A stretch of DNA of 64,000 bases from the NCBI RefSeq assembly GCF_001027285.1, contig NZ_CP011509.1, positions 7,402,501 through 7,466,500 of the forward strand, read 5' to 3'. This document shows, piece by piece, positions 31,614 through 41,553 of this stretch. The notes under the pieces were generated by a model. It did no database searches. It saw nothing but the letters and a program-made list of their open reading frames with translations, and was not told the origin of the DNA. A program made the translations under genes and the position numbers. This DNA comes from Archangium gephyra (GTDB lineage: Bacteria > Myxococcota > Myxococcia > Myxococcales > Myxococcaceae). Within the stretch, counting starts at the first letter, position 1; each line of letters opens with the position of its first letter.

Positions 31614-33002
31614 ATGACCTCCCGTATCGCCCTCCTCATCCTGGTGCTCACTGCGGGCCCTGCCCTGGCCGACCAGGAGCCGCTCCTGCCCTCCCCGCCC
31701 CCCTTCCAGCCGCAGGTGGACGATCCGATGCTCGTCCCCGCGCCGCCCGCCTCCAAACAGGTGGGCACCTGGGAGGAGGCGCTCGGGCTGGTGCGCGAGC
31801 GCTCCACGGATCTCCGGATCGCGGAGTCCAACGTCCAGCGCGCCGAGGGCCGCTGGCGCCAGGCCCTGGCCACGCTCCTGCCCAACGGCCGCGTGTCGGC
31901 GGGGGTGGGCCTGGATCTGCTCCACCCCAGCCTCGCCGTGGGCCCCACGGGCGCACCGCTCATCACCCCGGCCGACGCGGAGTACCGGCCCACCGTGCCG
32001 CTCGCGAGTGGCGCGGTGTCGCTGACGCAGTCGGTGGTGGACGTCGGCGCCTGGCGCGGGCTGTCGTCGGCCTCGGCGGCCGAGGACAGCGCCCAGGCGA
32101 ACCTCCAGGACGTGCAGCGCCGCCTCACCCTGGGCCTGGCGCGCACCCTGGTGGCCACCGTGGCCGCCGAGCGCGCCACGGAGATCAACCGCGTGGGCCT
32201 GCGCCGGGCCCTGGAGCGCGCCGCGCTCGCCCAGCGCTCGCTGGAGCTGGGCGCGGGCACCCAGCTGGACGTGGTGCGCGTGCGTCAGGACGTGGAGGTG
32301 GCCCGGCAGTCGCTCATCTCCGGTGACGAGCAGCTGCGCCGCGCTCGCGAGGCGCTCGGCCTGTCCCTGGGCCTGCCCCAGGAGGTGGGCGTGAGCACGT
32401 CCTTCCAGCTGCAGGGCCTGGTGGAGCAGACCCGGGCCACCTGCACCCCGCTGAAGGCCCTGGGTGAGCGGCCGGATCTCGAGGCCGCCCGCGCCCAGGT
32501 GGAGTCGGCCCACGCGAGCACGCGGCAGGCGTCCGCCGGCTACCTGCCCACGCTCGGCATCAACAGCAACATCAACGCCTTCACCACGGAGCCCGGCCCC
32601 GGGCGGGTGGCCACCTGGAGCATCGCCGCCGTCCTGAGTGTGCCCCTCTGGGAAGGTGGCGGACGGGCGGGAATCGTTCGCGAGCGCGCGGGTCTGGAGC
32701 AGCAGGCGGCCGAGACGCTCGAGCGCACGCGGCGCGACGTGGAGGTGGAGGTGGCGCGCGCCCGGCGGAGCGTGGACGTGGCCGAGTCGCTGGTGAAGAC
32801 GGCGACCGAGGCGCGGGAGCTGTCCGCGAGGACCGACCAGCTCACCAGGCGAGCGTTCGAGGTCGGCCGGGGCAGCAGTCTGGAACTGGTACAAAGCGGG
32901 GCGGCCCTGCGTCAGGCGGAGCTGGCGCTGGCCCTGCGTGAATTCGAGCTTGTCCAGGCGCGCCTGGACGCATTTCTGACGGAGGCCCGGTGCGACTGGT
33001 GA
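31614..33002 (+). CDS. TolC-family outer-membrane efflux protein
   Basis: 462 residues with a 19-residue signal peptide (ending GPALA). Two repeated halves of the outer-membrane factor family form the channel and periplasmic helical barrel. Examples of its coiled helices are LRIAESNVQRAEGRWRQALATLLP and VEVARARRSVDVAESLVKTATEARELSARTDQLTRRAFEVGRGSSLELVQSGAALRQAELALA. It is the outer-membrane exit duct for the RND pump encoded next. The start has no strong ribosome site. The gene ends 13 bases inside the start of the adaptor gene, so translation is coupled. Confidence 0.93.
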   Translation: MTSRIALLILVLTAGPALADQEPLLPSPPPFQPQVDDPMLVPAPPASKQVGTWEEALGLVRERSTDLRIAESNVQRAEGRWRQALATLLPNGRVSAGVGLDLLHPSLAVGPTGAPLITPADAEYRPTVPLASGAVSLTQSVVDVGAWRGLSSASAAEDSAQANLQDVQRRLTLGLARTLVATVAAERATEINRVGLRRALERAALAQRSLELGAGTQLDVVRVRQDVEVARQSLISGDEQLRRAREALGLSLGLPQEVGVSTSFQLQGLVEQTRATCTPLKALGERPDLEAARAQVESAHASTRQASAGYLPTLGINSNINAFTTEPGPGRVATWSIAAVLSVPLWEGGGRAGIVRERAGLEQQAAETLERTRRDVEVEVARARRSVDVAESLVKTATEARELSARTDQLTRRAFEVGRGSSLELVQSGAALRQAELALALREFELVQARLDAFLTEARCDW

Positions 33003-34153
33003 GAAGGGTACGCCCCCTGAAGGCGCTGGTGGTGGGAGTGTGGGGTGCCGCCCTCGCGGCGGGAGTGGTGGGCTGCGGTGGCAAGCCGGCGGCCAAGGCC
33101 GCGCCCCCTCCCCGTGAAATCGAGGTGGTGCAGCTGTCGCCGAGCGAGGTGCGCGACACGAGCGAGTACCTCGGGAGCCTGCTGTCGCGGCAGAGCGTCA
33201 ACGTGCTGCCGCAGGTGGCCGGCTACGTGCGCCGCATCCACGTGCGCCCGGGCCAGAAGGTGGAGGCGGGAACCCCGCTCGTCGACGTGGACGCCCGCGA
33301 GGAGACGGCGGCCCTCGAGACCGCCCGCGCCCAGCGCACCTCGTCCGAGGTGAACCTGGAGCAGGCCCGCCGCACGCGCGCCCGCATCGAGTCCCTCTAC
33401 AAGGAGGGGCTGGCGAGCGCCCAGGAGATGGAGCAGGCCCGGGCCCAGGTGGAGTCGCTGGAGGCCAACACGCGCGCCGCCGCCGCCACGGAGTCCCAGC
33501 GCGAGGTGCAGCTGCAGTTCAACACCGTGCGCGCGCCCTTCGCCGGAACGGTGGGCGACGTGCTGGTGCGCGTGGGCGACTTCGTGAGCGCCACCACGCC
33601 GCTGACCAGCGTGGCCCAGGCGGATGTGCTCGAGGTGAGCGTGGCCGTGCCGTCCGAGCGCGCCCGCTCGCTGCGTCCCGAGACGCCGCTGGAGGTGCTC
33701 GACTCCCAGGGCAAGGTGGTCATCTCCAGCCCCATCTTCTTCGTGGCCCCCCAGGCGGATCCGCGCACCCAGCTGGTCGAGGTGAAGGCCGCCTTCCGCA
33801 ACACCGTGGGCCTGCGCCCCAGCGAGCTGGTGCGCGCGCGGCTCGTCTACTCCACCCGCCAGGCACTGCAGCTGCCCGCGCTCGCGGTGGTGCGCCAGAG
33901 CGGCCAGCCCTTCGCCCTCGTGGTGACGGAGAAGGACGGCCAGACGGTGGTGGAGCGCCGCCCGGTGAAGCTCGGGGCGCTCGGGGAGATGGCCTACGTG
34001 GTGGAGGGTGGGTTGAAGGAGGGTGAGCAGGTGGCCGTCACCTCGCTGCAGGCGCTGCGTCACGGCGCGCCGGTGAAGGTGAAGCCCGCGCCCGCCCGGG
34101 CCGTCACGCAGGGCACGGAGGGCGGTGGAGGAGCCGCCGGGGGCAGCCGCTAA
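32990..34153 (+). CDS. RND efflux periplasmic adaptor (membrane fusion protein), lipoprotein
   Basis: 387 residues. A lipoprotein signal ends in VVGC (Cys29). A lipoyl/barrel-sandwich half (QVAGYVRRIHVRPGQKVEAGTPLVDVD) is followed by an alpha-hairpin, a second half-lipoyl (FNTVRAPFAGTVGDVLVRVGDFV) and a beta-barrel, the standard AcrA/MexA layout. It links the RND pump to TolC. GTG 32990 is chosen because GGAGG lies just upstream and it begins the lipoprotein signal; it overlaps the tolC-like gene end by 13 bases. The permease gene starts 3 bases after its stop. Confidence 0.94.
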   Translation: MRLVRRVRPLKALVVGVWGAALAAGVVGCGGKPAAKAAPPPREIEVVQLSPSEVRDTSEYLGSLLSRQSVNVLPQVAGYVRRIHVRPGQKVEAGTPLVDVDAREETAALETARAQRTSSEVNLEQARRTRARIESLYKEGLASAQEMEQARAQVESLEANTRAAAATESQREVQLQFNTVRAPFAGTVGDVLVRVGDFVSATTPLTSVAQADVLEVSVAVPSERARSLRPETPLEVLDSQGKVVISSPIFFVAPQADPRTQLVEVKAAFRNTVGLRPSELVRARLVYSTRQALQLPALAVVRQSGQPFALVVTEKDGQTVVERRPVKLGALGEMAYVVEGGLKEGEQVAVTSLQALRHGAPVKVKPAPARAVTQGTEGGGGAAGGSR

Positions 34154-34155
34154 CC

Positions 34156-37100
34156 ATGTTCGTCGACTTCTTCATCCGCAGGCCCGTCTTCGCCGCCGTC
34201 TGCTCCATCCTGCTGACGCTGGTGGGGGCGATCGCCATCCCCACCCTGCCCATCGCGCAGTACCCGGATCTCGCCCCGCCCCAGGTGACCGTCACCAGCA
34301 CCTACGTGGGCGCGAGCGCCGAGGTGGTGGAGAGCGCCGTCACCATTCCGATCGAGCAGGAGCTCAACGGCGTGGAGGGCATGCGCTACATCACCTCCAC
34401 CAGCAGCAACGACGGCACCAGCCAGATCACCGTCACCTTCGAGCCCACGCGCGACATCGAGGTGGCGGCCGTGGACGTGCAGAACCGCGTGAGCCGCGCC
34501 GCCTCGCGCCTGCCCGCCCAGGTGAACCAGACGGGCATCGTCGTCAACAAGGCCTCCAGCCAGATGCTGCTGACGATCGGCCTGTCCAGCCCGGACAACC
34601 GCTACGACGCCAAGTTCCTCAGCAACTACGCCGACGTGAACCTCAAGGACGCCATCAAGCGCGTGCGCGGCGTGGGCGAGGTGCGCATCTTCGGCGAGCG
34701 CAAGTTCTCCATGCGCCTGTGGTTGGATCCTACCGAGCTGGCGCGCCGCAACCTCACCCCCCAGGACGTGGTGCGGGCCCTGCAGGAGCAGAACCTCCAG
34801 GTGGCCGCGGGCCAGGTGGGCCAGCCCCCCTCCACCGACGAGCAGCCCTACCAGATCGCCGTGCGCGCGCGCGGCCGGCTCATCGAGCCCGAGGAGTTCG
34901 GGGAGATCGTCCTGCAGCGCAGCACCACCGACGGGAAGATGGTGCGCGTCAAGGACGTGGCCCGCGTGGAGCTCGGCGCGGAGAGCTACGGCACGCTGCT
35001 GCGCTTCAACGGGCGCACCGGCGTGGGCCTCGCCATCTTCCAGCTCCCCACCGCCAACGCGCTCGACGTGCGTGACGGCGTCATCAAGGAGATGGACCGG
35101 CTCGCCCAGCAGTTCCCCCGGGGCTCGAGTACAGGCCGGGCAACGACACCACGCTCGCGGTGCGCGCCTCCGTCAACGAGGTGGTGCACACGCTGGTGGA
35201 GGCCATCGCGCTCGTCATCCTCGTCATCTTCCTGTTCCTGCACGGCTGGCGCAGCGTGCTCATCACCGCCATCACCCTCCCCGTCTCGCTGGTGGGCACC
35301 TTCGCCTTCGTCTACCTGATGGGCTTCTCCATCAACACGCTCACCCTGTTCGGCCTCACCCTGGCCACGGGCCTCGTGGTGGACGACGCCATCGTCGTCA
35401 TCGAGAACATCGAGCGGTTGATGGTGGAGAAGCACCTGTCCGCCATGCAGGCGGCGCGCGAGGGCATGAAGGAGGTGGCCGGCGCCGTGGTGGCCATCTC
35501 CATCGTGCTGGTGGCGGTGTTCATCCCCGTGGCGCTCTTCCCCGGCACCACGGGCGCCATCTACCGCCAGTTCGCGCTCACCATCGCCGCGTCGGTGGCC
35601 CTGTCCACCTTCTGCGCCCTCACCCTGACGCCCGCCCTGAGCGCCCGCCTCCTCAAGCACCACCACGGAGAGAAGTGGATCTTCTTCCGCTGGATGGACA
35701 AGGCGCTCGACTGGACGAAGGCCGTCTACGGCCGGAGCCTGCGCTCGCTGCTCAAGCACCCCGTCATCATCCTCGTGGCGTTCCTGGTGTGCATCGCGGG
35801 GACGGTGCTGCTGTTCCGCTCGGCGCCCACTGGCTTCATCCCCGACGAGGATCAGGGCTACCTCATCATCTCCGTGCAGGGACCCGAGGGCATGTCGCTC
35901 GCCCAGACGGAGAAGGTGCTGGCCGAGGCGGAGCAGGTGCTCAAGGCCCAGCCCGAGGTGGTCACCATCTTCGCCATCGGCGGGTTCTCCTTCCAGGGCA
36001 CCGGGCCCAACTACGCCACCATCTTCGTGCCCCTCCAGCCGTGGGAGAAGCGGCCCAAGCCGAATCAGTCCGTGGCCGCGCTGGTGGAGCGGCTGCGTGG
36101 GCCGCTCGGCGGCATCGGCGGAGCCCGCGTGATGCCCCTGCAGCCCCCCGCCATCCGCGGCGTGGGCAGCGTGGGCGGCTTCCAGTTCATCATCGAGGAC
36201 GTCGGTGGCGCCCTCTCGCTGGACGCGCTGGCCTCGGCCGCCCAGGAGCTGGTGGCCAACGGCAACCAGGACAGCAACCTGCGCGGCGTCTTCACCTCCT
36301 TCAACGCCGACACGCCGCTGCTGGACGTGGAGGTGGATCGCCAGAAGGCCAAGGCACTCGGCGTTCCCATCGAGCAGATCTTCGGCACCATGCAGCTCTA
36401 CATGGGCAGCCAGTACGTCAACGACTTCAACTACGCCAACCGCACCTACCGCGTCTACGTCCAGGCCGAGCAGCAGTTCCGCGACAACCCGTCGGACATC
36501 GGGGCCTTCTACACGCGCACCGACACCGGCGCGATGATTCCCCTCGAGTCGCTGGTGAAGGTGACGCCCACGGCCTCCGCCCAGGTCATCCGGCACTACA
36601 ACCTCTTCCGTGCCGTGGAGATCAACGGGCAGGCCGCTCCGGGCGTCTCCTCCGGCCAGGCGCTGGACGCCATGGAGCAGCTGGCCGCGCAGCAGCTGCC
36701 CCAGGGCATGAGCGCGGAGTGGACGGGCATCAGCCTCGAGCAGAAGGAGAGCGGCGGTCAGACGCTGATCATCTTCGCCCTGGGCCTGCTGTTCGTCTTC
36801 CTGGTGCTCGCGGCCCAGTACGAGAGCTTCACCCTGCCCTTCGTCATCATCCTCTCGGTGCCGCTGGCCGTCATGGGCGCGCTGGGACTGCAGCTGGCGC
36901 GTGGCTTCGCCAATGACGTCTTCTGCCAGGTCGGACTGGTGATGCTCGTGGGTCTGGCCAGCAAGAACGCCATCCTCATCGTGGAGTTCGCCGAGCAGCT
37001 GCGCGCGAGCGGCAAGAGCGCCATCGACGCGGTGGTGGAGGCCGCTGAAGTGCGTCTGCGCCCCATCCTCATGACGTCCATCGCCTTCCTGCTGGGCGTG

Positions 37101-37298
37101 GTGCCGCTGATGACGGCCACGGGCGCTGGTGCCGCCGCGCGCAACTCGCTGGGCACGGCCGTCTTCGGTGGAATGCTCGTGTCCACCGTCGTCAACTTCG
37201 TCTTCATCCCGGGCCTGTACGTGCTGATGCAGCAGCTCCGGGGTGCGGCGAAGCGAAGCGTGGAGCCGGAGACCATCGCTCCCGCCCCCGCGCCGTGA
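34156..37298 (+). pseudogene. RND efflux permease (AcrB/MexB-like), apparent frameshift near 35115
   Basis: Encodes a proton-driven inner-membrane drug pump of the HAE1 family, about 1,047 residues if joined. The N-terminal half (34156 onward) reads from MFVDFFIRRPVFA through the first porter domain to QQFPRG; the C-terminal half reads in the -1 frame from about 35118 to 37298. Joining after TTC-CCC gives FPPGLEYRPGNDTT, the family consensus, so one base is missing from the C5/G4 run at 35115-35123. The rest is intact, including the TM4 aspartates (LVVDDAIVVIEN) and the second repeat. It may be a real mutation, an assembly error or a -1 ribosomal shift. Third gene of the operon. Confidence 0.9.
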
Positions 37299-37331
37299 CG
37301 TAAGAGGCCTGGAGCCCTCTCCAGGAGCACG

Positions 37332-37363
37332 AAGGGGCACCGTGTTTCCACGGTGCCCCTTTT
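37332..37363 (+). terminator. Rho-independent terminator of the efflux operon
   Basis: Perfect 13-base stem AAGGGGCACCGTG / CACGGTGCCCCTT (37332-37344 and 37349-37361) with loop TTTC and trailing T residues, 34 bases after the permease stop. Confidence 0.9.
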
Positions 37364-37447
37364 CATTGCGGGCACAACCCCAAGCCATCGGAACAAAGTC
37401 GTTTCAGGGGTGAGTGAGTCCGCCTCCCGGGCGCGCTCTTCACGAAG

Positions 37448-37466
37448 TTGTCCAACTGTTGGACAA
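37448..37466. promoter_or_regulatory. Perfect 19-base palindrome, operator-like
   Basis: TTGTCCAAC-T-GTTGGACAA: 9-base perfect arms around one central base, AT-richer than the surroundings. The form is typical of TetR-family operators. It lies between convergent genes, after the efflux terminator and about 85 bases past the MFS stop, so no nearby start codon explains it. Confidence 0.5.
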
Positions 37467-37552
37467 GTTTGGCGAGACCGTGCCCGGAGGGGCCCCTCCT
37501 GCTTTCGAGCTGAGGGCAGACCCCTGAACGGACTTGATTCGACTGGCTTAGA

Positions 37553-39022
37553 TCAGTGAGGCGCCGCCACGTCGGTGGAGGAGAGCGCCACGTCCTCGCG
37601 GCGCTTCACCTTGGGGAAGAAGAGCCCCGCGACGAAGGCGCCCACGGTGGCGGCGCAGATGATCCAGAAGTTGATCGTCAGCCCCGTGCCGAGCGCTCCG
37701 CTCAGCGTCTGGAACAAGGCCGGAGACAAGCCGCGGCCGTGCTCGGGGCCGAGCAGCTCGTTGGCGGCGGCCAGGGGAACACTCGGATCCTTCATGAGCT
37801 GGGAGACCACCACACCGCCCATCAACCCCACCCCGAGCGCCCCGCCGATGGTGCGGAAGAACATGTGGCTCGCCGTCGCCACCCCGCGCAGTTCCCAGCC
37901 CACGCTGGTCTGCACCGCGATGAGCAGCGAGGTGGCCGTGAAGCCCAGGCCGATGCCGAACAGCGCCATCGCCAGCTCCGGAATCAGCAACGAGGACTCC
38001 GGCTTGAGCAACAGCGCCATCGCCCCCGTGCCAATCACCGTCAGCCCCAGCCCTCCGACGATGAGCGGACGGAAGCCCGTCTTGAGCAACAGCCGCCCCG
38101 CGAACAGGCTCGCCACGGGCCAGCCGACGATCATCGGGGTGATCATCCCGCCGGCCAGCGTGGGCGAGCCGCCCAGCACGCCCTGCACGTACAGCGGCAC
38201 GTAGGTGGTGGCCCCGAACATCGCCGCCGAGAAGAGCGCTCCCGCCACCGCGGAGATGGTGATGGCCGGGTTCTTGAAGATGCTCATGGGGATGACGGGC
38301 TCGGCCACCCTGCGCTCCACCCACACGAAGGCGGCGAGCAGCACGGCCCCCAACAGCAGCTCCGGCAGGTTGCGGCCGATGCCCTGTACCCCAAACAGCA
38401 GCGCCACCACGCCGGCCGAGAGCAGCAACGCGCCCGCGTAGTCCAGCTTCTGCGGCTTGTGCTGCACCTGCTCGTGGAAGAAGAACACCAGCAGCGCGAG
38501 CGCCCCCAGGCCCACCGGGACGTTGATGAAGAAGACCCAGTGCCAGGTGAGGTACTTCACGATGAGGCCACCGGTGAGCGGACCCACCAGCCCCGCGAGG
38601 CCCCACACTCCACTGAAGACGCCCTGCACCTTCGCCCGCTGCTCCAGCGTGTAGATATCCCCGATGATGGTGAGCGAGACGGGCTGCATGGCGCCCGCCC
38701 CCAGCCCCTGCAGCGTTCGGAAGGCGATCAGCATGTTCATCGACGTGGACAGCCCGCTGAGGACGGAGCCGGCGAGGAACAGGCCGATGCCGAAGAGCAG
38801 CACGGGCTTGCGCCCATAGAGGTCCGCCAGCTTCCCGTAGATGGGCACCGTCACGGTGGAGGACAGCATGTACGCGGTGAAGACCCAGGCGTAGCTCTGC
38901 AGCCCGCCCAGCTCGCCCACCACCGTGGGCATGGCGGTGGACACGACGGTCATCTCCAGCGCCGCCATGAAGAGACTCAAGGCCAGGGCAACGGTGGTCA
39001 GGGGACGGTGGGTGGTTCTCAT
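37553..39022 (-). CDS. MFS multidrug exporter, EmrB/QacA (DHA2, 14-TM) type
   Basis: 489-residue inner-membrane exporter. The TM1 motif is FMAALEMTVVSTAMPTV, in which the usual Asp is Glu. Motif A between TM2 and TM3 is GKLADLYGRKPVL. Motif C in TM5 is GVWGLAGLVGPLTGGLI, diagnostic of proton/drug antiporters, and W/V-FFINVPVG follows. Hydrophobicity supports 14 segments. The start is MRTTHRPLTT at 39022. It stands alone, converging with the RND operon. Substrates are unknown; a pair of unrelated drug pumps side by side suggests a defence role. Confidence 0.93.
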   Translation of the reverse strand: MRTTHRPLTTVALALSLFMAALEMTVVSTAMPTVVGELGGLQSYAWVFTAYMLSSTVTVPIYGKLADLYGRKPVLLFGIGLFLAGSVLSGLSTSMNMLIAFRTLQGLGAGAMQPVSLTIIGDIYTLEQRAKVQGVFSGVWGLAGLVGPLTGGLIVKYLTWHWVFFINVPVGLGALALLVFFFHEQVQHKPQKLDYAGALLLSAGVVALLFGVQGIGRNLPELLLGAVLLAAFVWVERRVAEPVIPMSIFKNPAITISAVAGALFSAAMFGATTYVPLYVQGVLGGSPTLAGGMITPMIVGWPVASLFAGRLLLKTGFRPLIVGGLGLTVIGTGAMALLLKPESSLLIPELAMALFGIGLGFTATSLLIAVQTSVGWELRGVATASHMFFRTIGGALGVGLMGGVVVSQLMKDPSVPLAAANELLGPEHGRGLSPALFQTLSGALGTGLTINFWIICAATVGAFVAGLFFPKVKRREDVALSSTDVAAPH

Positions 39023-39210
39023 GCTGTCGGGCCCGGGCGGAGGAGTGGCGCCCTGCTTAACGGGTGGAGGCCAGGGCCGCCATCGTCAAGTATTCCCGTC
39101 GCCGCCGCGTGTCCGGATGACCGCTCGCCCGGTGTCAGCCCACGTGGACTCCGGGTATCCGCCACCTGTCCTATGCTCCGCCCCCTCCGAAGCCCGGCTC
39201 AGGAGCATTC

Positions 39211-41016
39211 ATGTCCCGTAGGTTCGCCCTCGCTTGTCCTTCCCTGCTCCTCGCGATGCTCTGCGGATGCAGTACCCCCGCGCTGGACTTCGAGCTTCTC
39301 AGTCCCAAGGAGGGCGAGGTCGGCGCCAGCATCACGGCCCGGCTGACCGTCACGGGGACCGAGGACATCTCCTTCAACTCCTTCATCAAGATCATCGATG
39401 TGCGGCACCCGGACACCGACTTCCGATCCGTCCAGTGCTTCCAGCAGTGCGCACCGCAAGAGTTCCTGGTTCCCAGTGGAACCTATGAAGTCTTCGGCAC
39501 GATGACGTACGTGTCCAAGGAGGGCGAGGAGAAGACCCTCACCAGCGAGAAGCGGACGGTCCAGATCGATGCGACGCCCATCGTGGCCTTCCTGATTCCT
39601 CCCCTCCCTCCTGGACCCCGGATGCTGAGGCTCCTGGTCACACGGCCCGTTCTCGCGTCCAGCGTCAACACGGACACGCTCCAGGTGACGCGCACCTTTC
39701 AGTCCGGCCCCACCCGGCTCCAGATGACGACGGAGCCAGTCCCCATCGAGGTCTCCCTGGTGGACCGGACCATCACCCTCACAGGCGACTTCTCCGCGCC
39801 CGCCCGGTACGTGCTGAGCATCAAGGGCGTCCGCGATGGTCCCGGCAACAAGGTCGTCACGGACCTCCCGTTCGATCGTCAGTACTTCGCCCATGGCCCG
39901 GACCTCCACGAGCACATCGGCGGCCAGCTCGAGCGTCTCGAGCTCGACGAGCAACAGCGGCTCTACCATCTCTCCATGGATACGGTCCGGCAGCTGCAGA
40001 CCGTGTCACGGCTCGAGGGTGGAGCGTGGGCGGAGGTCGTGACACGGCCCGCCGCGGACGGGTCGATTGTCACCCTCGACAGGCAAGGCCTCCCGGTCTC
40101 CGCCTCCTACCCGGTGAGGGGCGGTGACATCGTCCTCGAGCGCTGGAATGGGAGCACGTGGGAAGCCTGGGGGCCCACGCTCGGCGAAGCACCCACCACG
40201 AGCACGGGTTTCTTCCTCGTGCGGGTCCGCGTGGATGCCCAGAACCGGCCTCTCGTGCTCGTGACGTCTGGAGCGAACGCCCCCGTCACCGCCTCCACGC
40301 GCCTCTACCGGCTCGACGGTTCTTCGTGGACCGCTCTGTCGCACTCGATTCCGGCTGGCACGGTGGAGCACACCTTCTTCACACTCGGCTCTTCGCTCGC
40401 GGTCGGCTGGCATGGCAGCTCGAGCGGCGGTGACTCATTCGCCGCCCGGATCGCCGATGACGCGCTCGTACCGCTCTCCGTGCCCTCGGGCCTTCGCCCC
40501 GACTGGAGCAGCGCCGTGACGAACGGAGCGGGGCAGACCTTCGTCTCGCGCGTGCTCGCCTCCCATCGCTCGTCCGTGCTGAGCTACGACGGCCTGTCGT
40601 TCTCCGAAGTCGGTGACATGCGGGGCTACTTCGATCCCACGGATCCCGGTGGCGGCAATACGATCCTGGGGGATGTCCGGGCGCTCACCGTCGACGAGAC
40701 CGGTGCCCCCATCGTCTTCATGCGCTCGCGGATCTACGCGGGAAGGACGGACGGAGAACAGATCTACCGCTTCGTTCTCACCGCGCTGCGCTTCGACGGG
40801 CGGGATTGGCTCCCGTTGCGAGGCGCTCCCGCGCCAGTGCTCGAGAGCGGCGAGCCCGAGGTGAGCTGGATGAGCAGCTTCCCCGTGGGCTCGACGCCCG
40901 TGGCGCTCGCCGCGGCCTATCTGCCGAATGGCACCTTGTGGATGCTCGAACTGCGTGGCTTCGAGAGCGGCGGTGTCGCCCGGACGTATGTGCTGCGGTC
41001 CAGCCACGTGCCATGA
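39211..41016 (+). CDS. Large lipoprotein of unknown function
   Basis: 601 residues. Lipoprotein signal with lipobox LCGC (Cys20). Residues 28-110 form an Ig-like fold (LSPKEGEVGASITARLTVTG) with C-x3-C (CFQQC). A second Ig-like unit follows at 125-220. The C-terminal part (220-600) has repeated strand pairs such as LYRLDGSSWTALS and SVLSYDGLSFSEVG, resembling propeller blades. AGGAG 6 bases before ATG 39211 supports the start. Surface or periplasmic location is likely. No enzymatic motif; conserved myxobacterial lipoproteins of this type are usually uncharacterised. Confidence 0.8.
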   Translation: MSRRFALACPSLLLAMLCGCSTPALDFELLSPKEGEVGASITARLTVTGTEDISFNSFIKIIDVRHPDTDFRSVQCFQQCAPQEFLVPSGTYEVFGTMTYVSKEGEEKTLTSEKRTVQIDATPIVAFLIPPLPPGPRMLRLLVTRPVLASSVNTDTLQVTRTFQSGPTRLQMTTEPVPIEVSLVDRTITLTGDFSAPARYVLSIKGVRDGPGNKVVTDLPFDRQYFAHGPDLHEHIGGQLERLELDEQQRLYHLSMDTVRQLQTVSRLEGGAWAEVVTRPAADGSIVTLDRQGLPVSASYPVRGGDIVLERWNGSTWEAWGPTLGEAPTTSTGFFLVRVRVDAQNRPLVLVTSGANAPVTASTRLYRLDGSSWTALSHSIPAGTVEHTFFTLGSSLAVGWHGSSSGGDSFAARIADDALVPLSVPSGLRPDWSSAVTNGAGQTFVSRVLASHRSSVLSYDGLSFSEVGDMRGYFDPTDPGGGNTILGDVRALTVDETGAPIVFMRSRIYAGRTDGEQIYRFVLTALRFDGRDWLPLRGAPAPVLESGEPEVSWMSSFPVGSTPVALAAAYLPNGTLWMLELRGFESGGVARTYVLRSSHVP

Positions 41017-41032
41017 CGGCCAGGCCCGGGCT

Positions 41033-41410
41033 TCAGCCGCCTCGGTAGACCGCCTCCATGTTGTTGCCGTCGGGATCGAGCACGAAGGCGGCGTAGTAAC
41101 CCGGCGGGTAGCCCTGGCCGCGCAGCCCGGGCGGGCCGTTGTCCGTGCCACCGGCCTTCACGGCGGCGGCATGGAAGGCGTCGACCTCGGCCCTGCTCCT
41201 GGCGGCGAAGGCGGTGTGCTGCTTGACGGAGTGCGGATGGAACCGGTCGATCCAGAAGACGGGGTAGTCGACGCCGTAGCCGATGCCGTCGGACCCCTTC
41301 CCCTCGGGAAGCTCCATGACCCGGCGCAGTCCGAGGGCACCGAGAGCAGCATCGTAGAAGACAGCGGAGCGGGCGACGTCGGCGACGCCAATGCCAGTGT
41401 GGTCGATCAT
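41033..41410 (-). CDS. VOC/glyoxalase superfamily protein
   Basis: 125 residues with the two beta-alpha-beta-beta-beta units of the vicinal-oxygen-chelate fold. Possible metal ligands are His4 (MIDHTGIGV), a His in KQHTAFAA and Glu in NNMEAVY. The C-terminal signature FVLDPDGNNMEAV is typical. The reaction (glyoxalase, dioxygenase or resistance protein) cannot be told. Its start codon lies two bases after the perfect hairpin CCGCGGGTG-CACCCGCGG (41413-41435). It is convergent with the preceding lipoprotein gene. Confidence 0.88.
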   Translation of the reverse strand: MIDHTGIGVADVARSAVFYDAALGALGLRRVMELPEGKGSDGIGYGVDYPVFWIDRFHPHSVKQHTAFAARSRAEVDAFHAAAVKAGGTDNGPPGLRGQGYPPGYYAAFVLDPDGNNMEAVYRGG

Positions 41411-41412
41411 CT

Positions 41413-41435
41413 CCGCGGGTGTACTTCACCCGCGG
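41413..41435. promoter_or_regulatory. 9-base inverted repeat overlapping the VOC gene leader
   Basis: CCGCGGGTG (41413-41421) and CACCCGCGG (41427-41435), perfect arms with a 5-base spacer. It ends 2 bases before the VOC start codon on the minus strand, so it may be an operator or an RNA hairpin that hides the ribosome site. Confidence 0.4.
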
Positions 41436-41553
41436 GACTTTGTCCCATGAGTGGAACAGTCCTTCCAGGATTCGCATCTGGTGGAGCAACAGTCTCGCGG
41501 TCATCTTGTAGGGGTCTCGACGAGAGAACTCACCGAGAGAAAAGGAGCACCCC

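Noticed and set aside
34986-37388. 800-codon open frame opposite the RND permease gene
   Set aside because: Composition is His/Glu/Gly-skewed with no fold pattern; it is an antisense shadow of a high-GC coding region.
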